Shown here: piece after piece, positions 25,015 through 37,205 of the stretch
Position numbering within the stretch: the stretch's first letter is position 1
How the letters are laid out: the number at the start of each line of letters is the position of its first letter
Assembly (NCBI RefSeq): GCF_011386835.1
Contig: NC_088800.1
Location: forward strand, 83,268,981-83,332,980
Source of the DNA: Chrysemys picta bellii
Taxonomy: Eukaryota > Chordata > Testudines > Emydidae
Direction of reading: 5' to 3'
Length of the DNA: 64,000 nt
Made by a program: the position numbers and the translations under genes
The notes under the pieces: generated by a model
Databases searched by the model: none
Told to the model about the DNA's origin: nothing
The model's input: only the letters and a program-made list of their open reading frames with translations

Positions 25015-28000
25015 CTAAAGACAAAAAAACACATTTTTAAAATGAAAGGATTTGATGGCTATTGGGGGGGGGCGGGCAGGCAGTTTATCAGCTTTTAGCT
25101 ATTCAGAAACTCAAACGCTGGATCTTTAAATAAAACATTGTATCGAGAAAAAACGTTAAAGATGGGCAGATGTCACCATAGATCTCCTGAGCCAGTGAGC
25201 TCGATCCTCAGCTGGTATAAACTGGCTTCAGTGGTGCTATGTTGATTAACACTAGCTGCAGATTACGTTTCCACTGGACTCTGAGCCACTGAGCCCAAGT
25301 TTAATACTTTTGCGGGGTTACTGCAGAAGTACTCCATGAAATCTTTGGAGAGGCAAAGACATCTAAAACTAATTCCTTGACCAGAAAGTGCAACTGAGTT
25401 TCACGTCAATGGAAATGGTTCAGACTTTCTTGACAAGGCAGTAAATGAAACTCTTATTCTGTATATAAAAACCCATACTAATACAAACTTAAAGAGAAGG
25501 GAGCGGGGGAGGAAAGTCTCACAGACAGGATTCATAATAGGGAGAACAAACACGTCTGAAATTACAGGACATTAGCAATACTTTTGGAATCTGTCAACAC
25601 TAAAAGTTTGCCAATTCAAAGCTCCACTTCAGAATCCAGAAGGGTTGGGATGAAATTAGTCTTGATCTCTAGGGCTTATTCTTGAGGCATCTTCAAAGTT
25701 ACCAATTAATAATTAACTCTGATTATATCTGTTAACTCTCTCTTCCCCCACCCCCACCTCCACCCCCCGCCGACCCTGCTGATACATTAGTGACTGTTTG
25801 AAAATATAGATTTGTTTATTTTCTAATAAATAGGATTCAGCCCGGTCAATGGATGTTCCTATATCACACACATCACCAAGGTATCTGGGACCTTCCACTG
25901 TCTTCAAGGGAACTGCTTAGAGTATCCCATTGTAAGGTCCCAATCCTGCAAACACATGCAGGCTTCCAAGTGCGTGTGGAAGCGTTATCAGAGCTAGGCG
26001 TGAAGGCAGGAATTTTCCCTTTTGTTTATTACAGAACCTGACTGTTCTACTGGGATAATAAATCTTGGCAAGACTCCTTACCTGTGTGATCACTGTGATG
26101 GTGAGAATCTCCCACACCTCCTAGCCCGGTGTCTGCTTTGTAGATCTGGCTCCCTGCATGATGACTGAGCTCGGCTCCCGAATCAGAATCGCTCTGGCCA
26201 GCTTTTACACTTTTCCTCCTCCGGGGCTGGTATTTATAATCCGGATGATCCTTCTTGTGCTGAACCCTGAGCCTCTCAGCTTCTTCCACAAAGGGACGTT
26301 TCTCATTTTCACTTAACAAACTGTTTTATATTTTAAGAGGAAAAAAAAATAGTAAATTACATGTTGCTTAAAAAGCAAACTACAAATGTCTTATGTTTTC
26401 AAGCATTTCTATCTCTAGCTTACAGGCATTGATTCAGCAAACCAATAAATTAAATCACAAAATAAAGTTTTCACTTGTAACAAGTACAATTTGTTTTACT
26501 TGTTGCATGTATTGCAAATATCAGCTAAAGAGCTGTTAAAGCATCCACTCTGGATATTGATAACAGGGCAAAACGTTGGTTTTTTTTTAATTTTTTAAAT
26601 TTTAAAATTTAATTCCATATCCTGCTCCTAAATATTATTGCTATATTTCACATGTAAATCATGCTGCACTAATATAACTTAATCATTTCTGATCATCTCC
26701 AGTTCTGTTTGAGCGTTTGTCGCTTGCAAAAAACCAATCAATAATAAATGAGACTATTTCATTTAAAGTTTTTATTTCCTCTGGAGCTCCTATTTGAAAA
26801 CTTCCTGCCGATACCCAAACCATAGTTGTTTAATGTAGGAATACTGCTCATCAGAACAAATGCAGGATGTTTTTCTGTGTGTAATCATAAATAACTAATT
26901 TTAAAAAAAAAATCTATGAAGGACACAAAGAAAAAACTTTTATATATATATATATATATGTCTGACTTGCCAAAGGCAGCATTTGAAAGCATTAAAAAAA
27001 TTTCTCAACTACATGTTTTCCAGTAAACTATTAGTACTAGACAAATAAAGTTAAACATAAAATAAATGTTGAGTATATAAATACATTTGTGTAGAAAGAA
27101 CTAAAAAAAAATTATGAAAACAGTAGATGTCTATTAAAAATGATATAAAAGGTATCATTGAATTACATAGTTCATTGTAAAGTTGGTTAAATATACAAAC
27201 GAGCAAGATAAATATTACAAAAAAGCCACTGTGAAGTTACTGCTAAAAAAACCCCCAAACATTTCCTTGTTGTAGAAATACAATCAGAGAATCCACCCAT
27301 CGTAAAAAGTTGGAGGAGGAAAAGGAGCAAGACAGACCGAAATCTCAGAAGTATTTAATTATGATGCTGGGCGCCATGAAGAATCCTGCACCCAGTTTCT
27401 TTTAACAGTCCTTTCATTGCTCTGGACTGCAGTGAATTCTACCATAAGGCAGCCACATGAAGTACCCAGTTCATTCATTAGCCATCAGCTCGGCTGAAGA
27501 GAGACTCAGAGTCTGGAAGTTTGAGAGCGTACTACAACGCAACCATCACAGACATGCCCTTTCATGGGGAACAATCTACCCCAGCTTTGGCCATTTCTGC
27601 CGAATCAGAATGAATTTGGTTTGTCTGTTCATGTCACTAGTCTCATCCACAGACAGGAATGCTCAGGAGGTCCAATCCTGCTCCCCTAAGACTCTCATTG
27701 ACTTTGATAGGAGCAAAATGGCAAAACTCTCGCTTATTTAAACAGGAGCAGGACTGGGCCAATGGTTCATTCAAGCAAAAATCTGACTGGCGCCTCAGAG
27801 TTAGGCCTTTCATTAGTATTTCGTAAGAGGGCCCAGAACCTGAATGATGGATTTATCATTTGTTCTTTGCTACACGTTGAGCTCAATCACAATCAGTTCA
27901 TTTTTAATTGTCCGAAGTGTCACAAGAACGTTTTGGTCAGGGGAAAAATTTACAATAAAAGACAATTCAGTACCCTCTTTTTCAAGGGTCCACAGCTTGA

Positions 28001-29525
28001 GAGATCTGTGTCCCCCAGCTAGGACCAGCCCAAAAAATTCCACCAGCATCTAACCTTCTGGACTCATCTCAAGCCCTACAACTAGCAGAACTACTGGTGC
28101 TTTTTGCTAGGATATTTCCCCCCACTATTACTGAAGAAAGTTATAGGTCTAATTGTTCAGGAACAAGGTAGCTGCAGGTAACGTTGACCCCTTCAGTTCT
28201 CGGGACAGTCCCTCTATCTGGTCTTTGTACTAATACAGACAATTCTCCCCTGCTGCACAAAACAGGGACTAAAACCCCTTACTCTAAAGAGCAAACATTG
28301 GAACCCAGACCCCCTTAGCACTCCGTGAAGCAGTGAGCTCCTATATTAACGTATCACAGGTCCTTAGTTAGGGACTCTCCATTCTGCGTTTCATGTCCCA
28401 TTCTCTGGCTATCTTCAATGATTACTCTGTCCAAGCGTCTCCAAAAAAAAGGAAGAGGTAAAAGCCCCATCTTTTGAGACTTTTCAAACTAGTTTGGCCT
28501 CGGCCACCAGCAACCGTAGCGGGACAACTGTGCCCTGCAGTACAGATGAACCCCTGGGACCTCTGCATCTTAAGCTTCTATAATTCTACAGTAAAATGGT
28601 CTAACTTTCGCTCACTAGATTCTTGTGTCTGGTCTCAACCCCCAGCCCCGGCTCAGTATGGTGCTGTGAAAACTACTCCAGACAAGAAGTGTTGAGGAGG
28701 GTGTGTGCATGGTGCATGTGTGTGAGCATAGTCTGTGTGTGTGTGGACAGGGTGTGGGTGCATCATGCATGTAGCACTGTGATGCCTTCTGTGTGTGGTA
28801 CACGTGTGGTGCATGCATCCTTGTTGGATGCATGTGTATGTGTGTTGTTCGTGATGTGTAGGTGCCTGGTGCGTGTGAGTGCACAAGCCGTGCCCGGGCC
28901 GTATGTGGGTATGTTGTGGGTGGCACATGTGTGCACGATGCATGTTGTATGCAGCATGTGGTGCCGATGTGCATGGTGCATAGGCACATGTGTGTGCAAG
29001 CCGTGCCCGGGCCGGGTGTGCGAGGCAGGCTCTCTCCCAGAGTGCAGCCCCCAGCTCAGGACCCCTCGCCCCAGCCCGGCCCCCCACTTACCGCCAGAGC
29101 TTGCCCAGGGTCTTGCTGAGCTCGGCGTTGTGCAGATGCGGGTACTGGTCAGCCAGCTTCCGGCGGGCGGCCTGCGCCCACACCATGAAGGCATTCATGG
29201 GCCGCTTGACGTGGGGCTTGGCCTTGAGCGATCCGTTGCCCCGCACGGGCATGGGCACCAGGCTCCAGTCGTAGCCCTTCAGCACCTGCGACACGGCGTC
29301 CCGGATACAGGCGGGGAAGCGCTCGTCCACCTCGGCCGGCTCCCCCTTGGGGCCGGCAGGTGGGCGCGGGGCGGGGGCCGGCGGGGCGCAGCCCAGCCCC
29401 TCCGAGCCGGCGGGGGACAGGGGCGCGTCGGAGTCCGAGTCCACGTGGGACATGGAGCTGGCAGTGCCCGACGGGCTGCAGGGCGGCTCCAGGGCTTTGT
29501 CGTGCTCCTCGGTCATGGTGAGCAT
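24281..29525 (-). CDS. SOX8: SOX8, SoxE-family HMG-box transcription factor (three coding exons)
   Basis: SoxE transcription factor acting in the nucleus; the family (SOX8/9/10) controls neural crest, glia, gonad and skeletal development by binding the minor groove at ACAAT-type sites. The spliced CDS is 434+239+734 nt, giving 468 aa (human SOX8 is 446). Order: acidic/serine N-terminus with [13 protein letters not shown] (about 16-28), dimerization region with [21 protein letters not shown] (about 67-87), HMG box from about 104 to 175 with [16 protein letters not shown], central region with [10 protein letters not shown] just after residue 226, [15 protein letters not shown], and a Ser/Tyr-rich C-terminal transactivation region ending PVYTTLTRP. 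The [12 protein letters not shown] end, the QPRRRKS basic patch and the exon-1 sequence fit SOX8 better than SOX9 or SOX10. Introns are at the two conserved SoxE positions. A second in-frame ATG is at codon 4. No frameshift or missing residue is seen. Confidence 0.97.
25015..26081 (-). other. SOX8: SOX8 intron 2
   Basis: A 1,067-bp intron with donor GTAAGG and acceptor TTTAG. It holds a short G run near 25060 and a pyrimidine-rich CCACC stretch at 25745-25770. No recognizable transposon, gene or exon is seen. Confidence 0.9.
26082..26320 (-). CDS. SOX8: SOX8 coding exon 2 (second half of HMG box)
   Basis: The exon begins after an AACAG acceptor; its first T completes the Arg codon split with exon 1. 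It then reads [20 protein letters not shown] and the HMG-box C-terminal tail ([15 protein letters not shown]), which carries the C-terminal nuclear localization signal. An acidic/serine stretch (SDSDSGAE) and a His-rich segment before [11 protein letters not shown] follow. The donor is GTAAGG, leaving a single G that joins exon 3. It is AT-richer than exon 1. Confidence 0.96.
26940..26959. repeat. (TA)n microsatellite in SOX8 intron 1
   Basis: About ten TA units in AT-rich intron. Confidence 0.9.
28690..29015. repeat. Degenerate TG/TGCA-rich minisatellite in SOX8 intron 1, near the exon-1 donor
   Basis: A region of alternating GTGTG, GCATG and GGTGC words abuts the GC-rich DNA just 3' of exon 1. 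A 21-bp core containing CAAGCCGTGCCCGGGCCG occurs twice, near 28889-28910 and 28998-29020, spaced about 108 bp, showing tandem duplication. Long open frames in all directions here reflect repeat composition, not genes. Confidence 0.7.
29092..29525 (-). CDS. SOX8: SOX8 coding exon 1 (N-terminus, dimerization region, first half of HMG box)
   Basis: The start ATG is at 29525-29523 on the minus strand. It was chosen because the following residues match the SOX8 N-terminus (M-L-x-M, then [15 protein letters not shown]); the open frame upstream has no SOX similarity. The exon holds 144 codons plus two bases. It ends after GKLW and the first two bases of an Arg codon, and is followed by a GTAAGT donor. 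This interruption inside the HMG box is the classical SoxE intron position. The exon is GC-rich and lies in a CpG island, so several long open frames on the opposite strand are by-products of composition. Confidence 0.96.
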
Positions 29526-29910
29526 GGGAGGGCGAGCAGCCGGGATGCGCTGCGGGACACGCAGGGCAAGGGGACGGCGGGAGCAACAAAACCCCCGCAG
29601 GGTCCCCGTCCCGGCGCAGGGCGCCTCCCCGGGATGCAGCAGCGCCGGCCAGATGCGCCCCAGATGTGCCGCTGCGGCGCGCCTCTGCTTCTGCCTCCCG
29701 CTCCCCACCGCGGCTGCCCCGGCGCGCTCGGCTCCAATGCGAACCTCCGGCCCCTGGCCACAAGTTTCTTTAAGCAGAGGGCGAGCGGCTCCGCCCACCG
29801 CCCCCGGCCCGATTGGTCGGACGGAGCCGTTCTCATCTGCATCCCTGCCCCCGCCCCCTCCGCTCTTAAAGAGAGAGCGTCCCCCTTTCCCCCCTTTATT
29901 ATGCTTTGCC
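29526..29910 (-). promoter_or_regulatory. SOX8: SOX8 promoter and 5' UTR within a CpG island
   Basis: GC-rich, CpG-rich DNA directly upstream of the SOX8 start. On the minus strand there is a CCAAT box (29816-29812, in GACCAATCGG), adjacent GC boxes (29791-29805), and a TTAAA element 40 nt further downstream (29773-29769). A second TTTAA element is near 29870, and an AATAAAG motif near 29895. If the 29770 element acts as the TATA box, transcription would start near 29740 with a 5' UTR of about 215 nt; that is inference. The island appears to run from about 29020 to 29860. Confidence 0.6.
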
Positions 29911-30438
29911 TCTCGACCCACGCGAGAGCTCGGGGCTGCGCGTGTCCTGCTGGCTTTTAGGAAGGCAATGGGCCCCCCTCGTAAAGCGAGAGGCGGGTTG
30001 GCTGTGGTGTGGCTCCTTTTTGGTTTCCCGCTGCAGGAGGAGTACAGTCACCTGCGGAGGTTTTGAAGAATGTATTGATTTGGGGAGGGAGGGGAGAGGT
30101 AGGAAGTGGCTGGTTTGAGTCATTGTAGCTCTTTGCATCCCCTGAGCGGTAGTTTCAATTGCAAAGGCTCGTAATGCTGCAGGCTGGCTTAGCACCCGGC
30201 GCCTCCAGAAAACAGGGTCCCCCTCTGCTCCTCGGGGGCTGGAATTGACTTTAATTCTATTCCTGGGGGGTCTTTTCAGTGGGGGACTTCTGCTGGTGCC
30301 CTTGACACGGGCGGACAGGGAGCCCAGCTCCAGGCATGCCCAGGCTAAGAAGGACACCCCTTTTATTCTCATCGACACACATGAAAAGAGAGCAAAAGAG
30401 GGTTTGTTCCCTCCTGTTGTGAGAGAGTCCCTGGTTTT

Positions 30439-30441
<3 letters not shown>

Positions 30442-30491
<50 letters not shown>
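30442..30491. repeat. (GT)n microsatellite upstream of SOX8
   Basis: About 25 GT units, roughly 0.9 kb upstream of the SOX8 start codon. Confidence 0.97.
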
Positions 30492-30494
<3 letters not shown>

Positions 30495-31259
30495 AGGGGG
30501 CGGGTTACCTGTCGATTTCAGAGTGAGAGCATGTTTTACAGTGAATGTAGACCCTTCCTAAATCAAACTGATCACATCTGCCCCCCCCCCCCAAAAGAGC
30601 TGGATATAAGGTATGTAGGAAGAGGTACAGTATCTATCCTGCAGTGCTGGGATTGGAAGATAAAGTATCCATAAGAAACGCTGTAGGGGTAAGCTGAAAA
30701 TACGGGCTTGTTTGTTTTGAAGAATATGACCCTTGGGTTATCAATGATCACATCCGCAGAAACGACGTTTGCATAAGAAAGCTGCCGCTATGGGAGAGAA
30801 TGCAGCGTGTAGACGGCAGGAAAAATGTGTTGAGGGACATGTGGAAAGTTAAATGTGTGTCAGAGGGGCCATTTGCAACGCTGGCATGGTAGCCGAGTTG
30901 GCAGGAGGATGAAGGGTTAAATTATGCCACCCTCCCGGGACTCCAGGAGAAACTCAGCGAAGAGTCAAAACTTGATTGGCACGGAGTACAAAACGGATCA
31001 GCAGAGAGAGTGGTTCTGGCGTGTCCGGGTGCAAAATGGACAGCGTCAGTTCTTCTCTGGAAATCGGACCTTGGCAGCTTCAGGCCCTTTTCTTAAAAAA
31101 AGATCGGCCGGTTGCAAAAGCTTCCCTAGTGAAAATGTATCGATCCGTCCAGCTGCTGTTTGCAGGGGAGAAATCAAGCCAAACGAGAATGAATTGATCT
31201 TTTAAAGGTTGAAAGGTGCGACGGTCTGATGTGTGTTTACACAGGGGGCGACTCCTGTT

Positions 31260-31260
<1 letters not shown>

Positions 31261-31312
<52 letters not shown>

Positions 31313-31375
31313 GTGTGTGTGTGTGTGTGTGTGTTAGGGAGGGTGGCTAATTACCTTTTTTTTTTTTTTTTTTTT
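31261..31375. repeat. (GA)n-(GT)n compound microsatellite followed by a T20 run
   Basis: (AG)25 at 31261-31310, (GT)12 at 31311-31334, then T20 at 31356-31375. Confidence 0.97.
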
Positions 31376-32205
31376 GCAAAGTTTGAATGTAAAGGGCATG
31401 CCAGCGCTCCAGGAAAAGCTAGGCTCATTCCTATGAATCAAAAAAATCGCCTTCTAATCGTTATTTTTTTAAGTAGAGATGCCAACGGTTACACGTCAAG
31501 TGTACGGTTCCGGAACCAGTGCATTTCGCATCGGTGCAACAGAAAAACCAGGCGGATCGTTTATTTAAACACGACAGCAAATATTAACACAAGTCCCAAC
31601 GCTGAATTTAGAAACAAAAAGCCACCGCTAACTGCAACCCCTGGCTCTGTGTATAGACAAACTCCTGGAGCGGCTAATTAATGTCCTCAAATAAGTGCTC
31701 CGTTTGGAGGGCTCCTCTCCAGAAATAAACATGGTTTTGTTGCTAAATCTGTATATTTTGGCGCTTCTCTGTCCTGTTTCCTTCTTTAATATTTACTCCT
31801 TCCTAGCTGTAGTGAGCCTGTAGCCCTCGGTATGATACCTGCCCTGGGAAAGTGAGATTCACTCATCTCCAACAGATCAACTGAAAAGAAACATGACTGT
31901 TTGAACGTAATATATTTATTTCCCTGTTCGTGAACCTACAGCAATAGAGGGAGCGGGGCGGGGGGCGATTAGCTGTTGAAACACTGTCCTCATGCACGAT
32001 TGCTTAAAATAAAAGGCAGGTCTTGATTTCCAGACGTTGGGGATTTCAGGGAAGTCACAATCTGGTGTGTTTTCCAAAACTTTGCCTGGGTCCTTTGCGA
32101 ACTTGCAGAAGAAAGGAGGATTTATTTGTGCCACCTCCAGGAATATGAACACTCCAGTCAAAGGCCCTGCTGCCCTCCCCAGCTTGGTTCATTCCAGCTC
32201 GAAAG

Positions 32206-32252
32206 AATAATAATAATGATTAATAATTAATAATAATAATTAATATTATTTC
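32206..32252. repeat. (AAT)n-type low-complexity run
   Basis: Imperfect AATAAT/TTAATAATTAAT repeats, interrupted by a few other bases. Confidence 0.9.
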
Positions 32253-32621
32253 TCGTTAGGACAAACTCACTCTGCTAATATAGAATCCAACTGCCATTCT
32301 TGGTTAGCTATAAGGGAGAGTTTTCCCCAAAGGGTTAGATCTGCTTGGATTTCTCCTGGTTTTTTTTTTTTTTTTATGGTTGCTTGCTTGCTTTTTCAAG
32401 TAAAAAAGCAAAATAATCAATGGATTTGAAAACAGGCATTTCACTTGAAAGGAATCTGTTTATTTCAAACCTTTCCCGAATTTGAAATTATGTTTTGAAA
32501 CATCGAGGTTCTCTCTGTTCTCGTTCCATTTTTAGTCTTTGATCTGCACACAAATTGTAAATGTTCCTTAAATCGTTACACTCCTGATTGCGTTTTGTGT
32601 AGAAAAACTAATCTTGAGAGC

Positions 32622-32624
32622 AGA

Positions 32625-32705
<81 letters not shown>

Positions 32706-32707
32706 AA
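32622..32707. repeat. (GAAA)n tetranucleotide microsatellite
   Basis: About 20 uninterrupted GAAA units, roughly 3.1 kb upstream of SOX8. Confidence 0.97.
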
Positions 32708-34253
32708 CTCTTCTAAATTCTAAGTGTTCAGATAATATTAAAGTAGAAATTATGTACAGGGTATTAAACTGCTAGTACCATTAAAAGAACAGCACCTTGA
32801 GATTGTATCTGGTAAAATATTCATATCTGGTCCCTTTTTAAGTAACAGGGAAAGTGTAAAATTACATTGTGTTGTTATGGTTAAGGATTTTTAACCATGT
32901 TTCTCTCTGTGTGTATACACGATGTATAATGTATATGTGTGAGATCTCTGTGTTTGTGTGTGTATATGTGAGTACATCCACAAACAAGAACATGCATACA
33001 CACGATATGCGGGCATTATAAATGAGTTGGATAACATGCACAGATCCCTGCAAAATCTAGTTCATGCCATGACCCATAGGTCATGCGTTAGACATGTCTG
33101 GGGCGTGTTTAAAGTTAACTTCCAGTTATCCCAAGAAGGCTCCGACTCCTACTTCGGTTTTTTGTGCTATAACTTGTGGGGCTAAACTCATGCTTCACAG
33201 TTAGCCACATTTCTATATACAGATCATGTCCATGTCTGCAATCCCTGCTTCTGGTTCTGAAAAACTTGACTGCTAGTACCAGAGTGTCACGGTTTGCTAT
33301 TTGTTCTTGTATTGACACTAACTATTCCACTGCAGGCAAGAACATGGATAGACTTTCGCCTAATCCTGATATATTGTCAGAGATACAGCAAATAGTTTGA
33401 CACTGACATGGTTTAATCCCGCTGGAAACTATGGGACAACAACTCCCTCTCTTCCTCCCCGTCCCCATCCGACAACCACACACGCACACGTTGTCTGTTC
33501 CCAGGGAAGTTAATTACTTGTGGTGGACAAGCGAGGGGGACACCTATAAACATGAGGGAGCCAGGAACCTGTCGCTTTCCCTGTGCTGGTTTCACATCAG
33601 AGCAGTTTCACTAGGTGGGATTCGTTCAGTCATTTCAAAAGAATTCTTTGTAGCGATCATAAGGACAAATTGTGCAAATTGCGGTAGTTTTATTTTAAGG
33701 GGGTGCGGGGAAGGAAAGACAGTATTCGTTGTTCTTACTTATTTAATCATGTTAGATCAACTGTTCCATCAAGAATGCCAGTTAAAAACAAACAAACAAA
33801 CAAACAAACCTCTGATTTTGTCCACATGGTTTCTCATTTTGTTTGTTTAAAATGAGCTTGGGGTTTTGGGGGGGCTTGGGGAGAAGTTGTCTGTTTGTTT
33901 GGCCGTTTTCCCCTGTCTTTCCAAGAAAGTCCTTTTTTCGCAGAATAAAGTTGAAGCATTTGATTCTAATTATGGTTGGGCACATCCAACCTTATAATTA
34001 TAAATCACAAAGAGATCAAATGAAGATTTACATTTATAGCTGCTGCTTTCTTCCAGAAAGTAGAATACAGAGCCACTGAGATTTACAAGGGAAATTACAA
34101 AATGTGTGAATGTTTCCAATATGACAAGGTTAAAAAACCCCAAACAGTGACATGTTTTGCTAGGGCTCTTGTTTATTAACTGTGATGTACAGACATTTTG
34201 AAATTAAAAATATAAACTGCAGTAAATTTAATTGGAACCATGTATGTTTCTGT

Positions 34254-34277
34254 ACACACACACACACACACACACAC
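34254..34277. repeat. (CA)n microsatellite
   Basis: About twelve CA units. Confidence 0.95.
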
Positions 34278-34769
34278 TCCGTAAGGAATTGCGTAGACAT
34301 GGATCAAAATCCAAATCTAACCATGATTATCACTCCAAATGTTGGTATACTCTGATCCATTTGACTTTTATTTTTATTTCTTTCTACAATTGACCCATTT
34401 GCTTATTTGTGTCATTTCCCAAGAAGGCTGCAGTTCTTCGCTTGCACAAAATTACCCTGTGGGCTGTAAAAAAATATGAACTGTCAAATGTTAAAAAAAA
34501 AACCATCAGCTCACAGAGGTTTAGCTCTGCTTTTAGAAGAACAAAATCCCTGTCTTACAGAAACAATCCGTGCTACAGACGTTAGAACAGCAGTCAGGGA
34601 ATTCACAGAAATCCTCTTTTAGGGCCTGATCCAAAGGCCATTGAAGTGAGTGGAAATATTCCCTTTGATTTCCACAGGCTTTAGATCTGTCCTTTCCCAG
34701 GGCTATCTTGTACTCAGCCAAAAAAGCAAACTCTCTCTTTTGGTGATTTACTAACAATAACACACATTT

Positions 34770-34940
34770 CTATCATGCCCGTTTATTTAAGGCCCTCAAG
34801 GCACTTTATTAAAATTAATTAATTCAGCCTCACAGCATCCCTGTGAGTTAGGTAAATAACATTACATCCATTGTACAGGTGGTTTAACTGAGGTCTGCAG
34901 TGCACCTTGTACAACACAGAGCCTCTCAAGGGCTAGCTGC
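34770..34940 (-). mobile_element. MIR-like SINE, antisense, diverged
   Basis: The words CTCACAGCATCCCTGTGAG, TAGGTAAATAACATTA, CATTGTACAGGTGG and TTTAACTGAGG follow the order of an antisense MIR tail and core. Confidence 0.45.
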
Positions 34941-35034
34941 TGCCTCACAATCTCCCAGCCTCCTTTTTTGCTTGGTTTGCGCTAGGAAAGTGTAGTATAG
35001 CTAAGACTTTATACTTGTGATGGTCTGCGGTCAC

Positions 35035-35390
35035 AGTATCAGCAATGGGGAGGGGGCTGCCATTTTCGATTCATTATTGATACCGGGGCATCAATTAGCA
35101 TAATTAATGATGAAAATCCAGAATCATCTCCTTTGTCCTCAGGGCAACCCAAGTTATTGGCAACATCTGGTTTTTGTACTGGCCAAATTGGGGAATTAGC
35201 TAGTGAGGTACGTTTACGAATGACGCCTTCCTGCAGCAAAGATTTGATAGGGCCAGCAATACGAGGTGTGGCCTTACCTGGGAAAGGCTACAGATTCTGT
35301 GGGGGGAAATCTCCTCCTGTGATTACAATAGTCACCACCATCCTTTCACACCCATACTTAGCAAAAGCATCTATATGTTTAGTCACCTGA
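35035..35390 (+). pseudogene. Relic of a retroviral-type aspartic protease (pro) reading frame
   Basis: In the frame containing 35073 the translation reads FIIDTGAS about 12 codons in. This is the catalytic motif (D-T/S-G-A/S) of retroviral and LTR-retrotransposon proteases. An Ile-rich strand follows, and a LATSG...GQIGEL segment in the expected flap region. The frame stays open to 35390. No reverse transcriptase or LTR was found next to it and no start is evident, so this is an isolated inactive fragment. The exact retroelement class cannot be told by eye. Confidence 0.5.
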
Positions 35391-36144
35391 CTCAGCAGTA
35401 CTTAACAAAAGGATGGGGTCACCATCCTCTTCCAACCATGTTACAAAAGATCCGAGGCTAAGCGAGACGAGTAGGGGAGCAGAGACCGATCCCCAAAACA
35501 AGAGGTGACGACTCATGGAAGCGTGGGGGTGAGTTAAGGCTCACAGAGTCCTTCACATCATGCCCTTGGGGAAAACGGAGGACTTTCCGTCTTAACCCCC
35601 TCAATTGAGCAGACAGGGTTCCTCCTCATCCAGGAACTCAGGGCAGCTGTAGAGGACCCTGGTGTTGGTGTGATTTCCTAAAGACCCTTATCCCCTACAG
35701 CAGCACATCTGCTCGTGTTTGCCACCCCATTCCTACCACCAACTCAGATCCTGCAAGATCAGAGTCATCTTCCATGGGGGAAATCCCTGCAGGTTTGGAG
35801 GGAGGCTGGTGCTACTAACCCAACCCTTTCCTCACCAGCCACACCACCACACAGATCTGGAAGACGCTTCCATGGAGATGAACAGGGGCAGTTGCCACTC
35901 GGGATCAATACAATTTGGCCCATTTTAGCAAAGTTTCTGCTATTGCTGGCCTGCTTCAGGGCACATTTCCATGGGCAAGCATGGATTAGGAAGCCAAGCA
36001 ATGAGGTTTGCATTTCCTCTTGGGACTCAAAGGCCTGCCATATTATACTCAAGTAAGCTGGTCAGAGCAACAAAATATCTCCAAAGTTCAATACCTGTAG
36101 CTGTTATGCAAGCACAATGCAAAGGAAGAAAAGCTGGACAATCC

Positions 36145-36260
36145 ATTAGTAGATGTTCAGGCCAGAAAGGACCACCGTGATCATCTAGTCTGACCTTCTG
36201 CATAACCCAGGCCACAGGATTTCACCCAATTATTCCTTCAATTAGCGCTAAACACATGAA
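36145..36260 (-). mobile_element. CR1-type LINE 3' tail, antisense
   Basis: Contains AGGCCAGAAAGGACCACCG, GATCATCTAGTCTGACCTTC and CATAACCCAGGCCACAGGA, the same tail as at 15906 and 40310. Confidence 0.75.
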
Positions 36261-36892
36261 AGATTTTACTTTTCACTGGAGTAAAAGAAAGAAACAAAAT
36301 CCCACTATAAAACCACCCCCTTTCCCAAACATTTGCATGCAAACGAAGTTCACCCTTTCTAGAATCTCATCCCTGCTTTTATACAAGAGGTTTCCAAGCT
36401 AAAATTTCATTTACGAATTCTTGCGCGTATATGGGAAGTACATGGACCTCTAAGCTAACCAGGTGTTTTATAGAGGAGGCGAGAGGAAATTCCTCTTGTA
36501 ATATTTCCTTGCAGCTGCTCTGCTAACCGACTGCATAGCTGGAGCACCCCAATGTTTTCAGACTGAATTTTGCGTCAGCTGCAAAGTTGTGCAGATGGAG
36601 CATTGGTTCTTGGCAAGGAGTTGGCTGGCTGAATAATTTTTTAAGAGTAGTTGAGGTGCATGTCTGGGCACGTGTCTCTTCTTTGGTTCTTGCCCTGAAG
36701 TCACAGCTCTGCCTTCAGCAGAGGAGTGAGTCTGTGTGTGGGGACATCAACAGAGCATTTTGAATGAGGGAGGACGATACACTAGCCCACTGCTTCCTAA
36801 TGAGGGTAAGCACAGCAATGCTGGTGTGTCAGGCTTTTATGACCAGAACTCTACTTATCACATCCTTACTTTAAAAGGGCTGATCCCGCACC

Positions 36893-37205
36893 CAGGGCCG
36901 GCTCCAGGCACCAGCTAAGGAAGCAGGTGCTTGGGGCGGCCAATACAAAGGGGCAGCTCCATCCGCTATGGGGTGGCACGTCCGGGTCTTCGGCGGGAAT
37001 TCGGCGGCGGGTCCCCCAGTCCCTCTCTTCCTCTTTGAGCTGCCGCCGAAGTGCCACCGAAGAGGAAGAGAGGGAATGAAGGATCTGCCACCAAAGAATG
37101 ATGCAGCGCGATTGAGCTGCCGCCGAAGTGCCGCCGATTGGCTTTTTATTTATTTATTTATTTATTTTGCTGCTTGGGGCGGCAGAAAACCTGGAGCCAG
37201 CCCTG
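36893..37205. mobile_element. 313-bp hAT MITE, CAGGGCCGGCTCC family
   Basis: Starts CAGGGCCGGCTCCAGGCACC and ends GGAGCCAGCCCTG. Flanks cccgcacc and cctgcatc agree at 6 of 8, consistent with an older 8-bp TSD. It contains repeated CTGCCGCCGAAGTGCC units and a (TTTA)n run at 37145-37169. Confidence 0.85.

Larger units (their letters stand above)
26321..29091 (-). other. SOX8: SOX8 intron 1
   Basis: A 2,771-bp intron inside the HMG-box codon, with donor GTAAGT and acceptor AACAG. The half nearest exon 2 (about 26330-27260) is very AT-rich and includes a (TA)n run at 26940-26960. Positions 27670-27750 hold a short repeat with the CATTGACTT core found elsewhere in the window. The part next to exon 1 (28690-29015) is a degenerate TG-rich minisatellite. 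No further exon is seen. Confidence 0.9.

Noticed and set aside
28623..29960. A 445-codon open frame on the plus strand opposite SOX8 exon 1
   Set aside because: It runs through the TG minisatellite and then antisense to the GC-rich SOX8 exon. Its translation is Arg/Gly/Ala-rich with no recognizable domain, as expected from CpG-island composition.
32622..32707. Array-like (GAAA)n considered as CRISPR or satellite
   Set aside because: A simple tetranucleotide microsatellite with no spacers.
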